Assembly: GCA_903861185.1 (NCBI GenBank)
Contig: CAIOTK010000153.1
Span: forward strand, 1 to 45,237
DNA from: an uncultured Opitutia bacterium
GTDB taxonomy: Bacteria > Verrucomicrobiota > Verrucomicrobiia > Opitutales > Opitutaceae
Length of the DNA stretch: 45,237 bases
Reading direction: 5' to 3'
Shown: positions 17,278 through 25,340 of the stretch, piece after piece
Layout: the number at the start of each line of letters is the position of its first letter
How positions within the stretch are numbered: the stretch's first letter is position 1
The notes under the pieces: model-generated
What the model was told of the DNA's origin: nothing
Databases searched by the model: none
The model's input: only the letters and a program-made list of their open reading frames with translations
Program-made: the position numbers and the translations under genes

Positions 17278-18038
17278 GCGCGGGGCCAGTCATTTGTTTC
17301 GGGCAGCAGCCGTGCGGTTTCTTTCCGCGGCGTTTCCTAGCGGCGAAGTTTGCGACCGCGCGCCGGCTGCAGGCGGAACTTGGGGGCGAGATCGTGTTTT
17401 TCTACCACGATAGCGACCACGACTCGCGGGAGACTCAGACCCTGCTCCGTCACCGGCGCACGGGTGAATTGGCGACCCTGAATTTCGCGTTCGAGAACCG
17501 CCTCCAGCGCAAGTGGTCACCGCTCCACCACAAGCGGGTCCCGGCGGGGTGGCAGGCGGGGATGCTCCGGCAACTGGGAGCTTACGTCCCGCCGGAGCCG
17601 CTCGCGGCCTTCAAGGCCGCTGAGGGCGCGAACGTTGCGGACTTCTGCCTCTCCGTCTACCGGGGGCTCGGCCTGCTGGAGGGAATCCGCGTGGCGCGTT
17701 CTTCGGATCCGGCGTTCCGGCGGGGGGCCTGCGCGATCGACGACTGCTTTGTGGATTTGGCCCACGGCGGTGAGGTGGTGCGAGCGCGCCGCGTCGCCGG
17801 CGGATTCCGCCTGCACGAAGGCGGCGATGCCTATGTCGAGCTGCCGGATGCTCCCTTTGGACCGGCCGAGGTTTCGCCGACGCGGGATACGCGCCTACGC
17901 TGGATGCAGTCGGTGATTCGCTGCACGCACTATATCGCGGGGGCGGGGGAACAAGCGTACTTGCGCCGCGAGGACGCGCCTGAGATCACCTTCGTGCCCC
18001 GCGATGCCATCGACCGCCCGGAAGAAGCCTACGTCTGA
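17274..18038 (+). CDS. Short BshC-like protein (putative cysteine-adding enzyme of bacillithiol synthesis)
   Basis: A 254-residue cytoplasmic protein in the position expected for BshC, which adds cysteine to GlcN-malate. Seen: ICFGQQPCGFF (G10-Q11-Q12) followed by AAKFATARRLQAEL, then FFYHDSDHDSRET (D48-H49-D50, E53). In BshC the matching landmarks are GQQ...K...LA and WxxxxDHDxxE of the Rossmann core. Near the C-terminus, YIAGAGEQAYL (G223-Y229) resembles the BshC GGPGExAY block. Canonical BshC is ~540 residues with extra connecting and coiled-coil parts; these appear to be missing. Cysteines occur at C8, C14 and in CAIDDCF. The start ATG 17274 overlaps the symporter stop (ATGA) and has GGAGG seven bases upstream, inside coding sequence. 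Its last 35 bp overlap bshB. The assignment is inference from motifs and context; an unrelated Rossmann protein is the alternative. Confidence 0.6.
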   Translation: MSAGPVICFGQQPCGFFPRRFLAAKFATARRLQAELGGEIVFFYHDSDHDSRETQTLLRHRRTGELATLNFAFENRLQRKWSPLHHKRVPAGWQAGMLRQLGAYVPPEPLAAFKAAEGANVADFCLSVYRGLGLLEGIRVARSSDPAFRRGACAIDDCFVDLAHGGEVVRARRVAGGFRLHEGGDAYVELPDAPFGPAEVSPTRDTRLRWMQSVIRCTHYIAGAGEQAYLRREDAPEITFVPRDAIDRPEEAYV

Positions 18039-18744
18039 GCCCGCCCCATTGCTCGCCCTTGGAGCGCACCCCGACGACGTCGAGTTCGGTTGCGGGGCGG
18101 TACTCGTTCAGGCGGCGCGTGCCGGCCGGCAGGTCCACGTGGTGGTCTGCACGCGCGGCGAGGCTGCCAGCCACGGCACTCCCGCGGGTCGGGCGCGCGA
18201 GGCGCGGCGCGCGGCCGCGCTGCTGGGCGCGAGTTTCAAATTCTTGATTTTGGGGCGTGACGCGGGCTTGGAGGCCCGTCCCGCGGCCGCCCGCGTGCTG
18301 GCCGGTCTGATCCGCCGGCTGCGGCCGGAGCTTGTGCTTGCGCCGACGCTCGAGGGGGACCAGCACCCCGACCATGCCGCGCTCGGGCACATCGCGCGCG
18401 ACGCGGCCCGGCTGGCGCGCTTTGGCGGGCTGGCCGGGCTTCGCGGTGCGCCCCACGCCATCGGGCAGCTCTTCCATTACGCCGTGACCCCCGATGCCGA
18501 GCCTGCCGGGGGCGCCCGCATCGTGGTGGATGTTTCTGCACCGGAGGTGGTGGCCGCCTGGACCGCCGCGATGACGGCGCACGCCTCGCAGCTGCGGACC
18601 CGCAACTATGTTGAGCTGCAGCTCGCGCGTGCGCGGGTGCTCGGCCTGCGGGCCGGGGTGGAGTATGCTCAGGGGCTGTATCCAGCGAGCGCTCCGCTGG
18701 TGCCGGGACTGGATGGCCTGACGCGCGCGGTGCGCCGGTTCTGA
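18004..18744 (+). CDS. bshB1: BshB1-like PIG-L deacetylase (bacillithiol synthesis)
   Basis: Zinc-dependent N-deacetylase expected to convert GlcNAc-malate to GlcN-malate in bacillithiol synthesis. It has 246 residues and no signal peptide. The metal motif is LALGAHPDDVEFGCG (H22, D24, D25), with CTRGEAASHGTPAGRAREARRAA after it and QHPDHAALGH as the second site, all as in BshB1. ATG 18004 gives a short basic leader; it overlaps the preceding gene by 35 bp. The bshA-like gene follows 1 bp after the stop. MshB/MCA-type or other LmbE deacetylases are possible, but adjacency to a clear BshA makes BshB1 the best reading. Confidence 0.85.
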   Translation: MPSTARKKPTSEPAPLLALGAHPDDVEFGCGAVLVQAARAGRQVHVVVCTRGEAASHGTPAGRAREARRAAALLGASFKFLILGRDAGLEARPAAARVLAGLIRRLRPELVLAPTLEGDQHPDHAALGHIARDAARLARFGGLAGLRGAPHAIGQLFHYAVTPDAEPAGGARIVVDVSAPEVVAAWTAAMTAHASQLRTRNYVELQLARARVLGLRAGVEYAQGLYPASAPLVPGLDGLTRAVRRF

Positions 18745-18745
18745 G

Positions 18746-19897
18746 ATGGCCGCCGAGCGACCGCTGCGCGTTGGGATTACCTGTTACCCGTCCGTGGGCG
18801 GGAGCGGGATCCTCGCTTCGGCGCTAGGCGAGGAACTGGCCCGGCGCGGGCACGCGGTCCACTTTATCAGCTACGAGCGGCCGTTTCGCCTTTCGGCGGC
18901 GACGCCGGGCATCCACTTCCATCCGGTCGTCATCAACGACTACGAGCTGTTCCGCTACCCGGACTACACCTTACCGCTCTCGGTCCGGATGGCGGAGGTG
19001 GCGCGCGACCACGCGCTCGATGTCCTGCACGTGCACTACGCGGTGCCGCACGCCACCGCCGCGATTTTGGCCCGGGCGATGGTCGGGACGGGGGGCGCGC
19101 CGCGGGTGGTGACGACTCTTCATGGGACCGACACGACCCTGTTGGGCCGCGACCCGGGTTACGGGCCGGCGATCCGCCATGCGCTGTTGCAGTCGGACGC
19201 GGTGACGACCGTCTCGGCGTGGCTCCGCGACGAGACGCGGCGTTTGCTGGCAGTGGAGTGCCCGATCGATGTGATCCCGAATTTCTTCAGTCCGCGGCCG
19301 GTCACGCGGACTCGCGCGGAGGTGCGGGCGGAACTCGGGGTGGGAGAGGAGCCGCTGCTCGTGCACCTTTCGAACCTGCGGCCGGTAAAGCGGTTTGACC
19401 TGCTCTTGGAGGCGCTCGCGCGGGTGCCGGCCGGGCGGCCGTGGAAGCTGCTGGTGTTGGCGGGGGGGGACTTCCAACCGTATGCGCCGCTGGTGCGGCG
19501 GCTGGGGTTGGAATCGCGGGTGGTGGTGCGCGCAAACGTGTTCGACGTTGAGGACTACCTCCAGGCGGCGGATCTCGGCCTCTTCACCTCGGAGTCGGAG
19601 AGCTTCTGCCTCGGGGTGTTAGAGGCAATGTGGTTCGGGTGTCCGAGCGTCTCAACCGCCGTGGGCGGCATTCCCGAGGTGGTGGAGGACGGGCGCTCTG
19701 GCCTGCTGGTGGCGGAGGCGGGCGCGGAGCCGCTGGCGGCCGCGGTGACGGCTTTGCTGGACGATCCGGCGCGGCGGCGCCGACTGGGGATGGAGGCGCG
19801 GCGGCGGGCTGAGACGGTCTTTTCCGCGGCGGCGGTGGTTCCTAGGTACGAGGCGCTCTACCGCCGCGTGTTGGCGGCGCCGGTGGGGCGGTCCTAA
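18746..19897 (+). CDS. bshA: BshA-type GT4 glycosyltransferase (GlcNAc-malate synthase)
   Basis: Expected to join UDP-GlcNAc and L-malate, the first step of bacillithiol synthesis. It has 383 residues and a GT-B fold. The N-terminus RVGITCYPSVGGSGILASALGEELARRGH, the block HFISYERPFRL, LDVLHVHYAVPHA and TTLHGTDTTLLGRDP match BshA strongly. The C-terminal nucleotide-sugar region has LSNLRPVKRFDLLLEA and ESESFCLGVLEAMWFGCPSVSTAVGGIPEVV, with the EX7E-type glutamates of GT4 enzymes. ATG 18746 is 1 bp after the upstream stop. It ends the coupled run; a 70-bp gap with no recognisable signal follows before the FmdB gene. A run of eight G near 19462-19469 is in frame. Confidence 0.9.
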   Translation: MAAERPLRVGITCYPSVGGSGILASALGEELARRGHAVHFISYERPFRLSAATPGIHFHPVVINDYELFRYPDYTLPLSVRMAEVARDHALDVLHVHYAVPHATAAILARAMVGTGGAPRVVTTLHGTDTTLLGRDPGYGPAIRHALLQSDAVTTVSAWLRDETRRLLAVECPIDVIPNFFSPRPVTRTRAEVRAELGVGEEPLLVHLSNLRPVKRFDLLLEALARVPAGRPWKLLVLAGGDFQPYAPLVRRLGLESRVVVRANVFDVEDYLQAADLGLFTSESESFCLGVLEAMWFGCPSVSTAVGGIPEVVEDGRSGLLVAEAGAEPLAAAVTALLDDPARRRRLGMEARRRAETVFSAAAVVPRYEALYRRVLAAPVGRS

Positions 19898-19967
19898 GCG
19901 GGGCTGCGCCCCCTTCACTCCGGCCTCGCCTCCGACCCATCCCCGAGATTGGCTCCGCGTCTTTGTT

Positions 19968-20252
19968 ATGCCGACCTACGAGTACGCCTGCCAGAAGTGC
20001 GCCCACACGTTCGAGCAGTTCCAGTCGATGCGGGATGACCCGCTGGTGCGTTGCCCCGCCTGCGGGAAAAAGAGCCTGAAACGGCTCCTAGGAGGTGGCG
20101 CCGGACTGATCTTCAAAGGTTCCGGATTCTACATCACGGATTACCGCAAGGGTGGTTCGGGGAAGGGGAGCGAGGCCAAGGGCGGAGGCGAGTCTAAGGG
20201 AGGCGAGTCCAAGCCCGCGGCGCCGGCCAAGCCCGCGGGCGGAACCTCCTGA
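19968..20252 (+). CDS. FmdB-family zinc-ribbon protein
   Basis: Small protein of 94 residues starting MPTYEYACQKCAHTFEQFQSM, the FmdB/CxxC_CxxC_SSSS signature, with CQKC and CPAC forming a zinc ribbon in residues ~9-40. The motif KGSGFYITDYRK follows, as in family members. The tail from ~60 is a Gly/Lys/Ser/Glu low-complexity stretch with repeated KGGxSKGG and an Ala/Pro end. The family's role is uncertain (regulatory in some bacteria). It starts 70 bp after bshA and is followed 6 bp later by the next gene; whether it belongs to the thiol run is unknown. Confidence 0.88.
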   Translation: MPTYEYACQKCAHTFEQFQSMRDDPLVRCPACGKKSLKRLLGGGAGLIFKGSGFYITDYRKGGSGKGSEAKGGGESKGGESKPAAPAKPAGGTS

Positions 20253-20258
20253 TTTCCG

Positions 20259-20858
20259 GTGCGCGCCCAACAGCCGTCAACCGAGGAGCCGAGCTGGAGC
20301 GGCGTGGCGTGGGCCGCGGCGGGGGCGTTGGTGCTTGGGGTAGTCGTTGCCGGGCTGGTGCTGGCGCTAAGGCCGGTCGCCCCAGGTGAGGGGCCGGTGG
20401 CGGGTTCGGCGCGGTACGTGGCGGGTTCCGCGGAGGCGGAGCGGGCGCGCGAGGCGCCGGTGCGGCGCGAGTCGCTGCGGGCGGGGCAGGATGTGACTTT
20501 TACGGAGCCGGAGTTGAATGCCTTGCTGGTTCGGCCGCGGGGCGGCGCGGCGCCGAATGTCCGGCTGGCTGAGGGGAGAATTCAGTTGGCGCGCGCGTTG
20601 GCGTTGCCGGGCTGGCCGGTCGGTTATCGCCCCGTGCTGCAGGCGCGGGTGGAGCCGGTGCGTGCCGGGGCGGGTTGGGCGCTGCAGGCGCGGGAGGTTT
20701 ACCTCGGCGGGCTCGCGTTGCATCGGCTGCCCGTCGTCGCAGAAGTTGCGTGGCGGGATGGGTTGGAGCCGTTGCTACCGCCGGAGTTGCGCGCGGCGTT
20801 GCCGGGGGCGCGGGAACTTGAGGTTGCCGGGGCGACGCTTCGGTTGCGGCGGCCGTGA
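20259..20858 (+). CDS. Membrane-anchored protein of unknown function
   Basis: Protein of 199 residues with GTG start at 20259, 6 bp after fmdB; no better ATG lies before the hydrophobic segment. It has a short cytoplasmic N-terminus, one transmembrane helix at about residues 14-37 (GVAWAAAGALVLGVVVAGLVLAL), then a charged linker and an extracytoplasmic domain of ~120 residues with VTFTEPELNALLVRP and repeated hydrophobic beta-like stretches. That pattern resembles proteins that bind lipid-like ligands, but I recognise no family. It overlaps the next gene by GTGA, so the pair is translationally coupled and probably works together in the envelope. Confidence 0.65.
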   Translation: MRAQQPSTEEPSWSGVAWAAAGALVLGVVVAGLVLALRPVAPGEGPVAGSARYVAGSAEAERAREAPVRRESLRAGQDVTFTEPELNALLVRPRGGAAPNVRLAEGRIQLARALALPGWPVGYRPVLQARVEPVRAGAGWALQAREVYLGGLALHRLPVVAEVAWRDGLEPLLPPELRAALPGARELEVAGATLRLRRP

Positions 20859-22003
20859 ACCGCGTCCTTTGGCTCGCGTTCGGCCTACTGGTCGGAATGC
20901 CCTTGCGCGGGGCCGCGCCGGTCCTTGCGGCCAGCCTAGCGGGTCGTTTCGAGGTAGCCTCGATGGATGCCGCCGTGGCCCATCGGGTCGCGGCGGCGGC
21001 GGAGGAGGGGTGGCGCGTGCTGGCGGCCCCGCTGGGCCTGCCGCCGGCCTTTCCCTCGCCGGTTTTTGTTCGGGTGCTTCCAGCTGGGACATCGGGGGCG
21101 GTGGCGGCGCACGAGGTTGCGGTCGAACCCGGTGGTCTCGTGACTCTCTGGCTGGGAGCGCGGGCGCAGGCGGGAAGCGCCCTGCGGGTGGCGCTGGTCG
21201 ACGCGCTGCTCCATCGCCTCGGGGTTGCGCTGCACGGGGCGACGGCGCCTCCGGTGGTTGCCCCTTGGCTAGTGCTGGGCGCTGTGGGCTGGTGGGAGAC
21301 ACGGGTCGATGGGGCCCGGCTCGATGCCCTGCGCGAAAACTCGCGCCGCCGGCCGCCGCCGGGTTTGGCCGCCCTGCTTGACGGCGCGCGCGGTCCAGCT
21401 GGACCCGAGGGGGATGCGGCGGGCGCGACGTGGTGTTTTACCTTTTTGCTCGGCGAGTCTAGCCGCGGCGGAGAATGGCCTCGGCTACTCGCCCGGCTGC
21501 TGGCTGGCGGTGACCCGCAGGCGATGCTGGCGCAGGCATATGTCGGCCGTTTCGGAGGGGCGGAGGATCGGGAACTCTGGTGGCAAACCGGCTGGCATCA
21601 TCACCTGCGTCAGCGGGTGCTCCCCGGACTCGAGGCAGAGGAGGCGAGGGGGATGCTTGTGACGTTGTCGCGGTTCGTTTTTGCCGACGAGGGGGGCGCG
21701 GACCGGTTGGTGCCCTTGGCGGAGGTGTTGGCGCGCCGGAGCGAGCCCTTGGTGGCCGCGGAGTTGGCCCGCCGCGGCGCCGAGCTTGGGCGGAGCGTCG
21801 CGGGGATGCACCCCTTTTACCGCAACGCCGCGCTGACTCTGGCGGAGGCGTTTGCGCTGCCGGCCGGTCCGGACGGTGATCGGCGACAATCCGTCCTGGG
21901 CGCCCAATGGGAACGCGATTGGGCGGATGGCCTCGCGCTCGAGGCGGCGACGCGGGCGGTGCTAGATCGCTGGGAGGCCCGCCTCCGCGTTCCAACGCCC
22001 TGA
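20855..22003 (+). CDS. Secreted protein of unknown function, possible inactive gluzincin-like fold
   Basis: Protein of 382 residues starting at GTG 20855 within a GTGA overlap. A signal peptide (residues 1-~22, MNRVLWLAFGLLVGMPLRGA) is visible. Around residues 114-150 the run LVDALLHRLGVALHG, then APWLVLGAVGWWE, is laid out like the HExxH helix and PxWLxEGxA segment of MA-clan peptidases. The HExxH itself is missing: only H120 remains and the catalytic Glu and first His are absent. The rest is Ala/Leu/Arg-rich helical sequence with RELWWQTGWHHH. If the fold is right, it is a non-catalytic relative; this is a tentative pattern reading. Three genes on lies murJ, but no functional link is shown. 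Confidence 0.6.
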   Translation: MNRVLWLAFGLLVGMPLRGAAPVLAASLAGRFEVASMDAAVAHRVAAAAEEGWRVLAAPLGLPPAFPSPVFVRVLPAGTSGAVAAHEVAVEPGGLVTLWLGARAQAGSALRVALVDALLHRLGVALHGATAPPVVAPWLVLGAVGWWETRVDGARLDALRENSRRRPPPGLAALLDGARGPAGPEGDAAGATWCFTFLLGESSRGGEWPRLLARLLAGGDPQAMLAQAYVGRFGGAEDRELWWQTGWHHHLRQRVLPGLEAEEARGMLVTLSRFVFADEGGADRLVPLAEVLARRSEPLVAAELARRGAELGRSVAGMHPFYRNAALTLAEAFALPAGPDGDRRQSVLGAQWERDWADGLALEAATRAVLDRWEARLRVPTP

Positions 22004-22054
22004 GTCTTTGGCTAAGTCTTGCGGGGCGCCGGGGCCGCTCCGCAGAGTGGGCAG

Positions 22055-23653
22055 GTGTCCAAGAGCTTCCTCAACATCGGGGTCGTGGCGGGCGCCACTC
22101 TGGCGTCGCGCTGCCTCGGGCTAGTGCGGGACGCGCTGGTGACCGCCGTGTTTGGCCTCGAGGCGCTGGCCTCGGCGTTCTACACCGCCTTCACACTGCC
22201 GAACCTGTTCCGGCGGTTGCTGGGGGAGGGGGCGCTCACGGCAGCGTTGGTGCCCACGCTGCAGCAGGAGATTCGGGCGGCGCAGCGTGAGGCGGCCTTC
22301 CTGCTGGTGAACCGCGTCGCGAGTTGGCTGCTGGTTGTCACGGGGGGCATCGTGGCCGGAGGGATGCTGGTGCTAGCAGTCGTGCCGCGGTGGCTGGCGG
22401 GAGGAGGCCGGTGGACTGAGGTGGCTCCGGCGCTCGAGCGGTGGCTGGTCGCTGCGGATCTGGCGGTGATTCTTTTCCCGTATCTGGTCTGTATCTGTCT
22501 CGCCGCGGTCTTCAGCGCGGCGCTTCAGACGCTGAACCGCTTCCTCGAGCCGGCGCTTTCGCCCGTGTGGTTGAATCTCGCGATGATCGGCTGCCTCGCC
22601 GGCGCTGCTTACGGCGGCTGGGCGGCGAGCCCGGAAGGCCGGATGTTGTGGCTGTGCGCGGGCACCCTGCTGGGCGGGCTGCTCCAACTGGTGGTGCCCG
22701 CGCTAGCCCTGCGGCGCGAGGGCTGGCGGCCCCGGTTTGGACTCGGGGTGGACGACGGTCTCCGGCAAATCTTGCGCTTGATGGCGCCGACCGTCTTCGG
22801 CTCGGCCATTCACCTGATCAATATTTCCGTTTCGCGGCTCGTGGGGCTGTCGCTTAACGACTCGGCGGTGGCGATCCTCAACCTTGCCACGCGACTGATG
22901 GAGCTGCCGATCGGAGTCTTCACGCTCGCGGTCTCGACGGTGGTATTCCCGCTGATTGCCCGGCAAGCGGCCGCAGGGGAGTGGGATGCCTTCGCGGCCT
23001 CCTACCGCAAGGGGATGAGGCTGATTTTGGTGATCAACCTGCCCGCGGCGGCCGGGCTGGCGCTGCTCGCCGAGCCGATCGTGCGCGTGCTGTTCCAGCG
23101 GGGGCAATTCGGCCCGGCGGACACTGCGGCCATGCGGCCTGTGCTCGCCATCTTTGCCGCGGGGCTCCCCTTCCTGGCCTTCACCACGCTGGTCCTGCGC
23201 GCGTTCTACGCCGAGAAAGACACGGCCACGCCGGTGCGGGCGGCGGCGCTCAGCTTCATCGTAAACCTTGGCCTCAGCCTCATCCTGATGGGCCGCTGGG
23301 GCACGCTCGGCCTGGCGGTGGCGAGCAACCTCGCGCTGGCGGTTCAGGCCGTGCACCTGCAGGCGATCCTCGCGCGCCGCCGTCCGGGGCTGGCGTTCCA
23401 CCACCTGCGGCGTGACCTAGGGAAGATCCTCTTCGCGACCGCCGCGATGGCGGGTGTCGTCCGGGCGACGCACCTTGTTTGGCAACGACTGGCTCCTGCC
23501 GGGCTGGTGACGGACGCGGTCGGGCTGGCGGTGACGATCGGCCTCGCGGCCGGATTCTACGTCGCGCTCCTCTGGGTGCTGCGCCTCGAGGGGCGGGAAG
23601 AACTGGCCGCGATCGGGCAACGGCTCCGCGAGCGAATCGGAGGACGGCGGTGA
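22055..23653 (+). CDS. murJ: Lipid II flippase MurJ
   Basis: MOP-superfamily membrane protein that moves lipid II across the inner membrane for peptidoglycan synthesis. GTG 22055 gives 532 residues starting MSKSFLNIGVVAGATLASRCLGLVRDALVTAVFG, the standard MurJ opening; a TTG at 22019 would add 12 residues and is less likely. About 14 hydrophobic segments are visible, with the conserved FTLPNLFRRLLGEGALTAALVP and an arginine in the early RxxGLVRD segment. The later ERxxxLFxRGxF-type region (PIVRVLFQRGQFGPADT) and FxPxFYAxKDTxTPV (RAFYAEKDTATPV) are also present. The end overlaps the next gene by GTGA. Confidence 0.95.
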   Translation: MSKSFLNIGVVAGATLASRCLGLVRDALVTAVFGLEALASAFYTAFTLPNLFRRLLGEGALTAALVPTLQQEIRAAQREAAFLLVNRVASWLLVVTGGIVAGGMLVLAVVPRWLAGGGRWTEVAPALERWLVAADLAVILFPYLVCICLAAVFSAALQTLNRFLEPALSPVWLNLAMIGCLAGAAYGGWAASPEGRMLWLCAGTLLGGLLQLVVPALALRREGWRPRFGLGVDDGLRQILRLMAPTVFGSAIHLINISVSRLVGLSLNDSAVAILNLATRLMELPIGVFTLAVSTVVFPLIARQAAAGEWDAFAASYRKGMRLILVINLPAAAGLALLAEPIVRVLFQRGQFGPADTAAMRPVLAIFAAGLPFLAFTTLVLRAFYAEKDTATPVRAAALSFIVNLGLSLILMGRWGTLGLAVASNLALAVQAVHLQAILARRRPGLAFHHLRRDLGKILFATAAMAGVVRATHLVWQRLAPAGLVTDAVGLAVTIGLAAGFYVALLWVLRLEGREELAAIGQRLRERIGGRR

Positions 23654-24612
23654 AGTTCCGGCCGGACGGGTTCTTGCTCGGACTGGTCGCGGCGGCGGTA
23701 CTGGCGTGGCTGTGGCCCGCGCCCGGGGCGACCGGCGGTGCGCTCCGCCCCGAGGTGCTCACCAAGGTCGGCGTCGCGCTGCTGTTCTTCCTGCACGGGC
23801 TGGCGCTGTCCTTCGGCGCGCTGCGGGCCGGGATCCTGCACTGGCGCCTGCACCTGTTGGCCCAAGGGTGCGTCTTCGTTCTTTTCCCGCTCCTCGGGCT
23901 GGTCCTGCACCGTGTGTTGGCGGGCCATCTGGCGGAGCCGCTGCGGATTGGACTGTTTTTTCTCTGCGCGGCGCCCTCGACCGTCTCCTCCTCCGTGGCA
24001 ATGACGGCCGCCGCGCGGGGCAATATCGCTGGCTCCGTGTTCAACGCCACGGCTTCCAGCCTCCTCGGCATCGTGCTCACGCCGCTCTGGGTCGCGGCGG
24101 TTCTTGGGGCGGCGGGAGAAACCCGGCCGTTGGGACCGGTCATCTGGGATCTGATCCGGTGGCTGCTGCTGCCGTTGGTGGCGGGCCAGATGCTACGGCC
24201 GTGGTGGGGAGCCTGGCTTGCGGCGCGCAAGGCGAGGATCGGGTACGTCGACCGCGGCGTGATCCTGTTTCTGGTCTACACCTCGTTTTGCGACTCGTTC
24301 CAACAGGGCGTCTGGAGCCGGCAAGGTCCCGGGTCCCTTGCGCTCGTGCTGGCGCTGAGCGTTGCCGTGCTGGCCGCGATGCTGGGCGCTGCTTCCGCGG
24401 TCGCCCGGCTCGCGGGGCTCGCGCGCGAGGATCGGATCGCGCTCGTGTTTTGCGGCTCCAAGAAGTCGCTCGCCGCCGGGGTGCCGATGGCGAAGTTGAT
24501 TTTCGGCGCGCATCCGGCGCTCGGGATGATTTTGCTGCCGTTGATGGTCTACCACACTGTGCAGTTGGTGGCGGGCGGGATCCTCGCGCGGCGCTGGGGC
24601 GAGGAGCGGTGA
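23650..24612 (+). CDS. SBF-like (bile acid:sodium symporter-type) transporter
   Basis: Inner-membrane transporter of 320 residues with about ten hydrophobic helices. GTG 23650 overlaps the murJ stop (GTGA) and has GGAGG six bases upstream. Seen: KFRPDGFLLGLVAAAVLAWLWP, FFLHGLALSFGALRAGI, FFLCAAPSTVSSSVAMTAAARGN and FCGSKKSLAAGVPMAKLIF. These match the SBF-like/YfeH branch of the bile acid:sodium symporter superfamily, whose substrates are mostly unknown. The coupling to murJ is unusual and may only reflect compaction. Confidence 0.85.
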   Translation: MKFRPDGFLLGLVAAAVLAWLWPAPGATGGALRPEVLTKVGVALLFFLHGLALSFGALRAGILHWRLHLLAQGCVFVLFPLLGLVLHRVLAGHLAEPLRIGLFFLCAAPSTVSSSVAMTAAARGNIAGSVFNATASSLLGIVLTPLWVAAVLGAAGETRPLGPVIWDLIRWLLLPLVAGQMLRPWWGAWLAARKARIGYVDRGVILFLVYTSFCDSFQQGVWSRQGPGSLALVLALSVAVLAAMLGAASAVARLAGLAREDRIALVFCGSKKSLAAGVPMAKLIFGAHPALGMILLPLMVYHTVQLVAGGILARRWGEER

Positions 24613-24667
24613 ACCCCGCGGCTTGCGCCGGTGGCGCGCGCGGCTCAGCGTCGCGGTCTTCGATCTG

Positions 24668-25321
24668 ATGCACCCGTCTTCCCCCGCCTCCCTGCTCGAG
24701 ACCCTGCGCTGGCGCTATGCCACCAAGCAATTTGACGCTGCGCGCGTCATTCCAGAGGCGACTTGGGCCGCGCTCGAGGAAAGCTTGGTGCTGACGCCGT
24801 CCTCGCTCGGGCTCCAGCCGTGGCGCTTCTTGGTCGTTACCCAGCCGGAACTACGGGAGTCGCTGCAGGCGGCCTCGTACGGCCAGAGCCAGCCGCGGGA
24901 TTGCTCGCATTTTGTGGTGTTCGCCGTTCGGCGGGGGTTAGACGCGGCGCACATCGATCGGCACGTCGCGCGGACCGCCGCGGTGCGCGGAGTAGCGGAG
25001 GAGTCGCTAGTCAAATTCCGCGGGATGGTGCAGGGGAGCGTGGAGCGCGCCCGCGGCGAAGGCACGTTGGATACTTGGCAGGACCATCAGGCCTATATCG
25101 CGCTGGGCCAGTTCATGCTCGCGGCGGCGCTGCTGGGCGTGGACACGTGTCCGATGGAGGGGATCGAACCGCGCAATTACGATGAGATCCTCGGTTTGGC
25201 GGGGACGGGTTACGGCACCGTGGTCGCCTGTGCGGCTGGCTACCGTTCCCCGGGCGATAAGTACGCGGCGGCTCCGAAGGTGCGGTTCCCGCGCGCGGAG
25301 GTCGTGGAGGTCCGCGCCTGA
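24668..25321 (+). CDS. NAD(P)H-dependent nitroreductase-family flavoprotein
   Basis: FMN-binding oxidoreductase of 217 residues. ATG 24668 begins MHPSSPASLLETLRWRYATKQFD, the usual opening of NfsB/YfkO-like nitroreductases. An earlier ATG at 24623 adds a basic segment that lies in GC-rich spacer and is rejected. Other family features are LEESLVLTPSSLGLQPWRFLVV (FMN contact), a mid helix with AYIALGQFMLAAALLGVDTCPMEG, and the C-terminal VACAAGYRSPGDKYA. Physiological substrates are unknown; the family reduces nitro compounds and quinones. It is convergent with the sulfatase genes, 19 bp apart. Confidence 0.9.
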   Translation: MHPSSPASLLETLRWRYATKQFDAARVIPEATWAALEESLVLTPSSLGLQPWRFLVVTQPELRESLQAASYGQSQPRDCSHFVVFAVRRGLDAAHIDRHVARTAAVRGVAEESLVKFRGMVQGSVERARGEGTLDTWQDHQAYIALGQFMLAAALLGVDTCPMEGIEPRNYDEILGLAGTGYGTVVACAAGYRSPGDKYAAAPKVRFPRAEVVEVRA

Positions 25322-25340
25322 CGGGCGGGCGGCCGCGACC

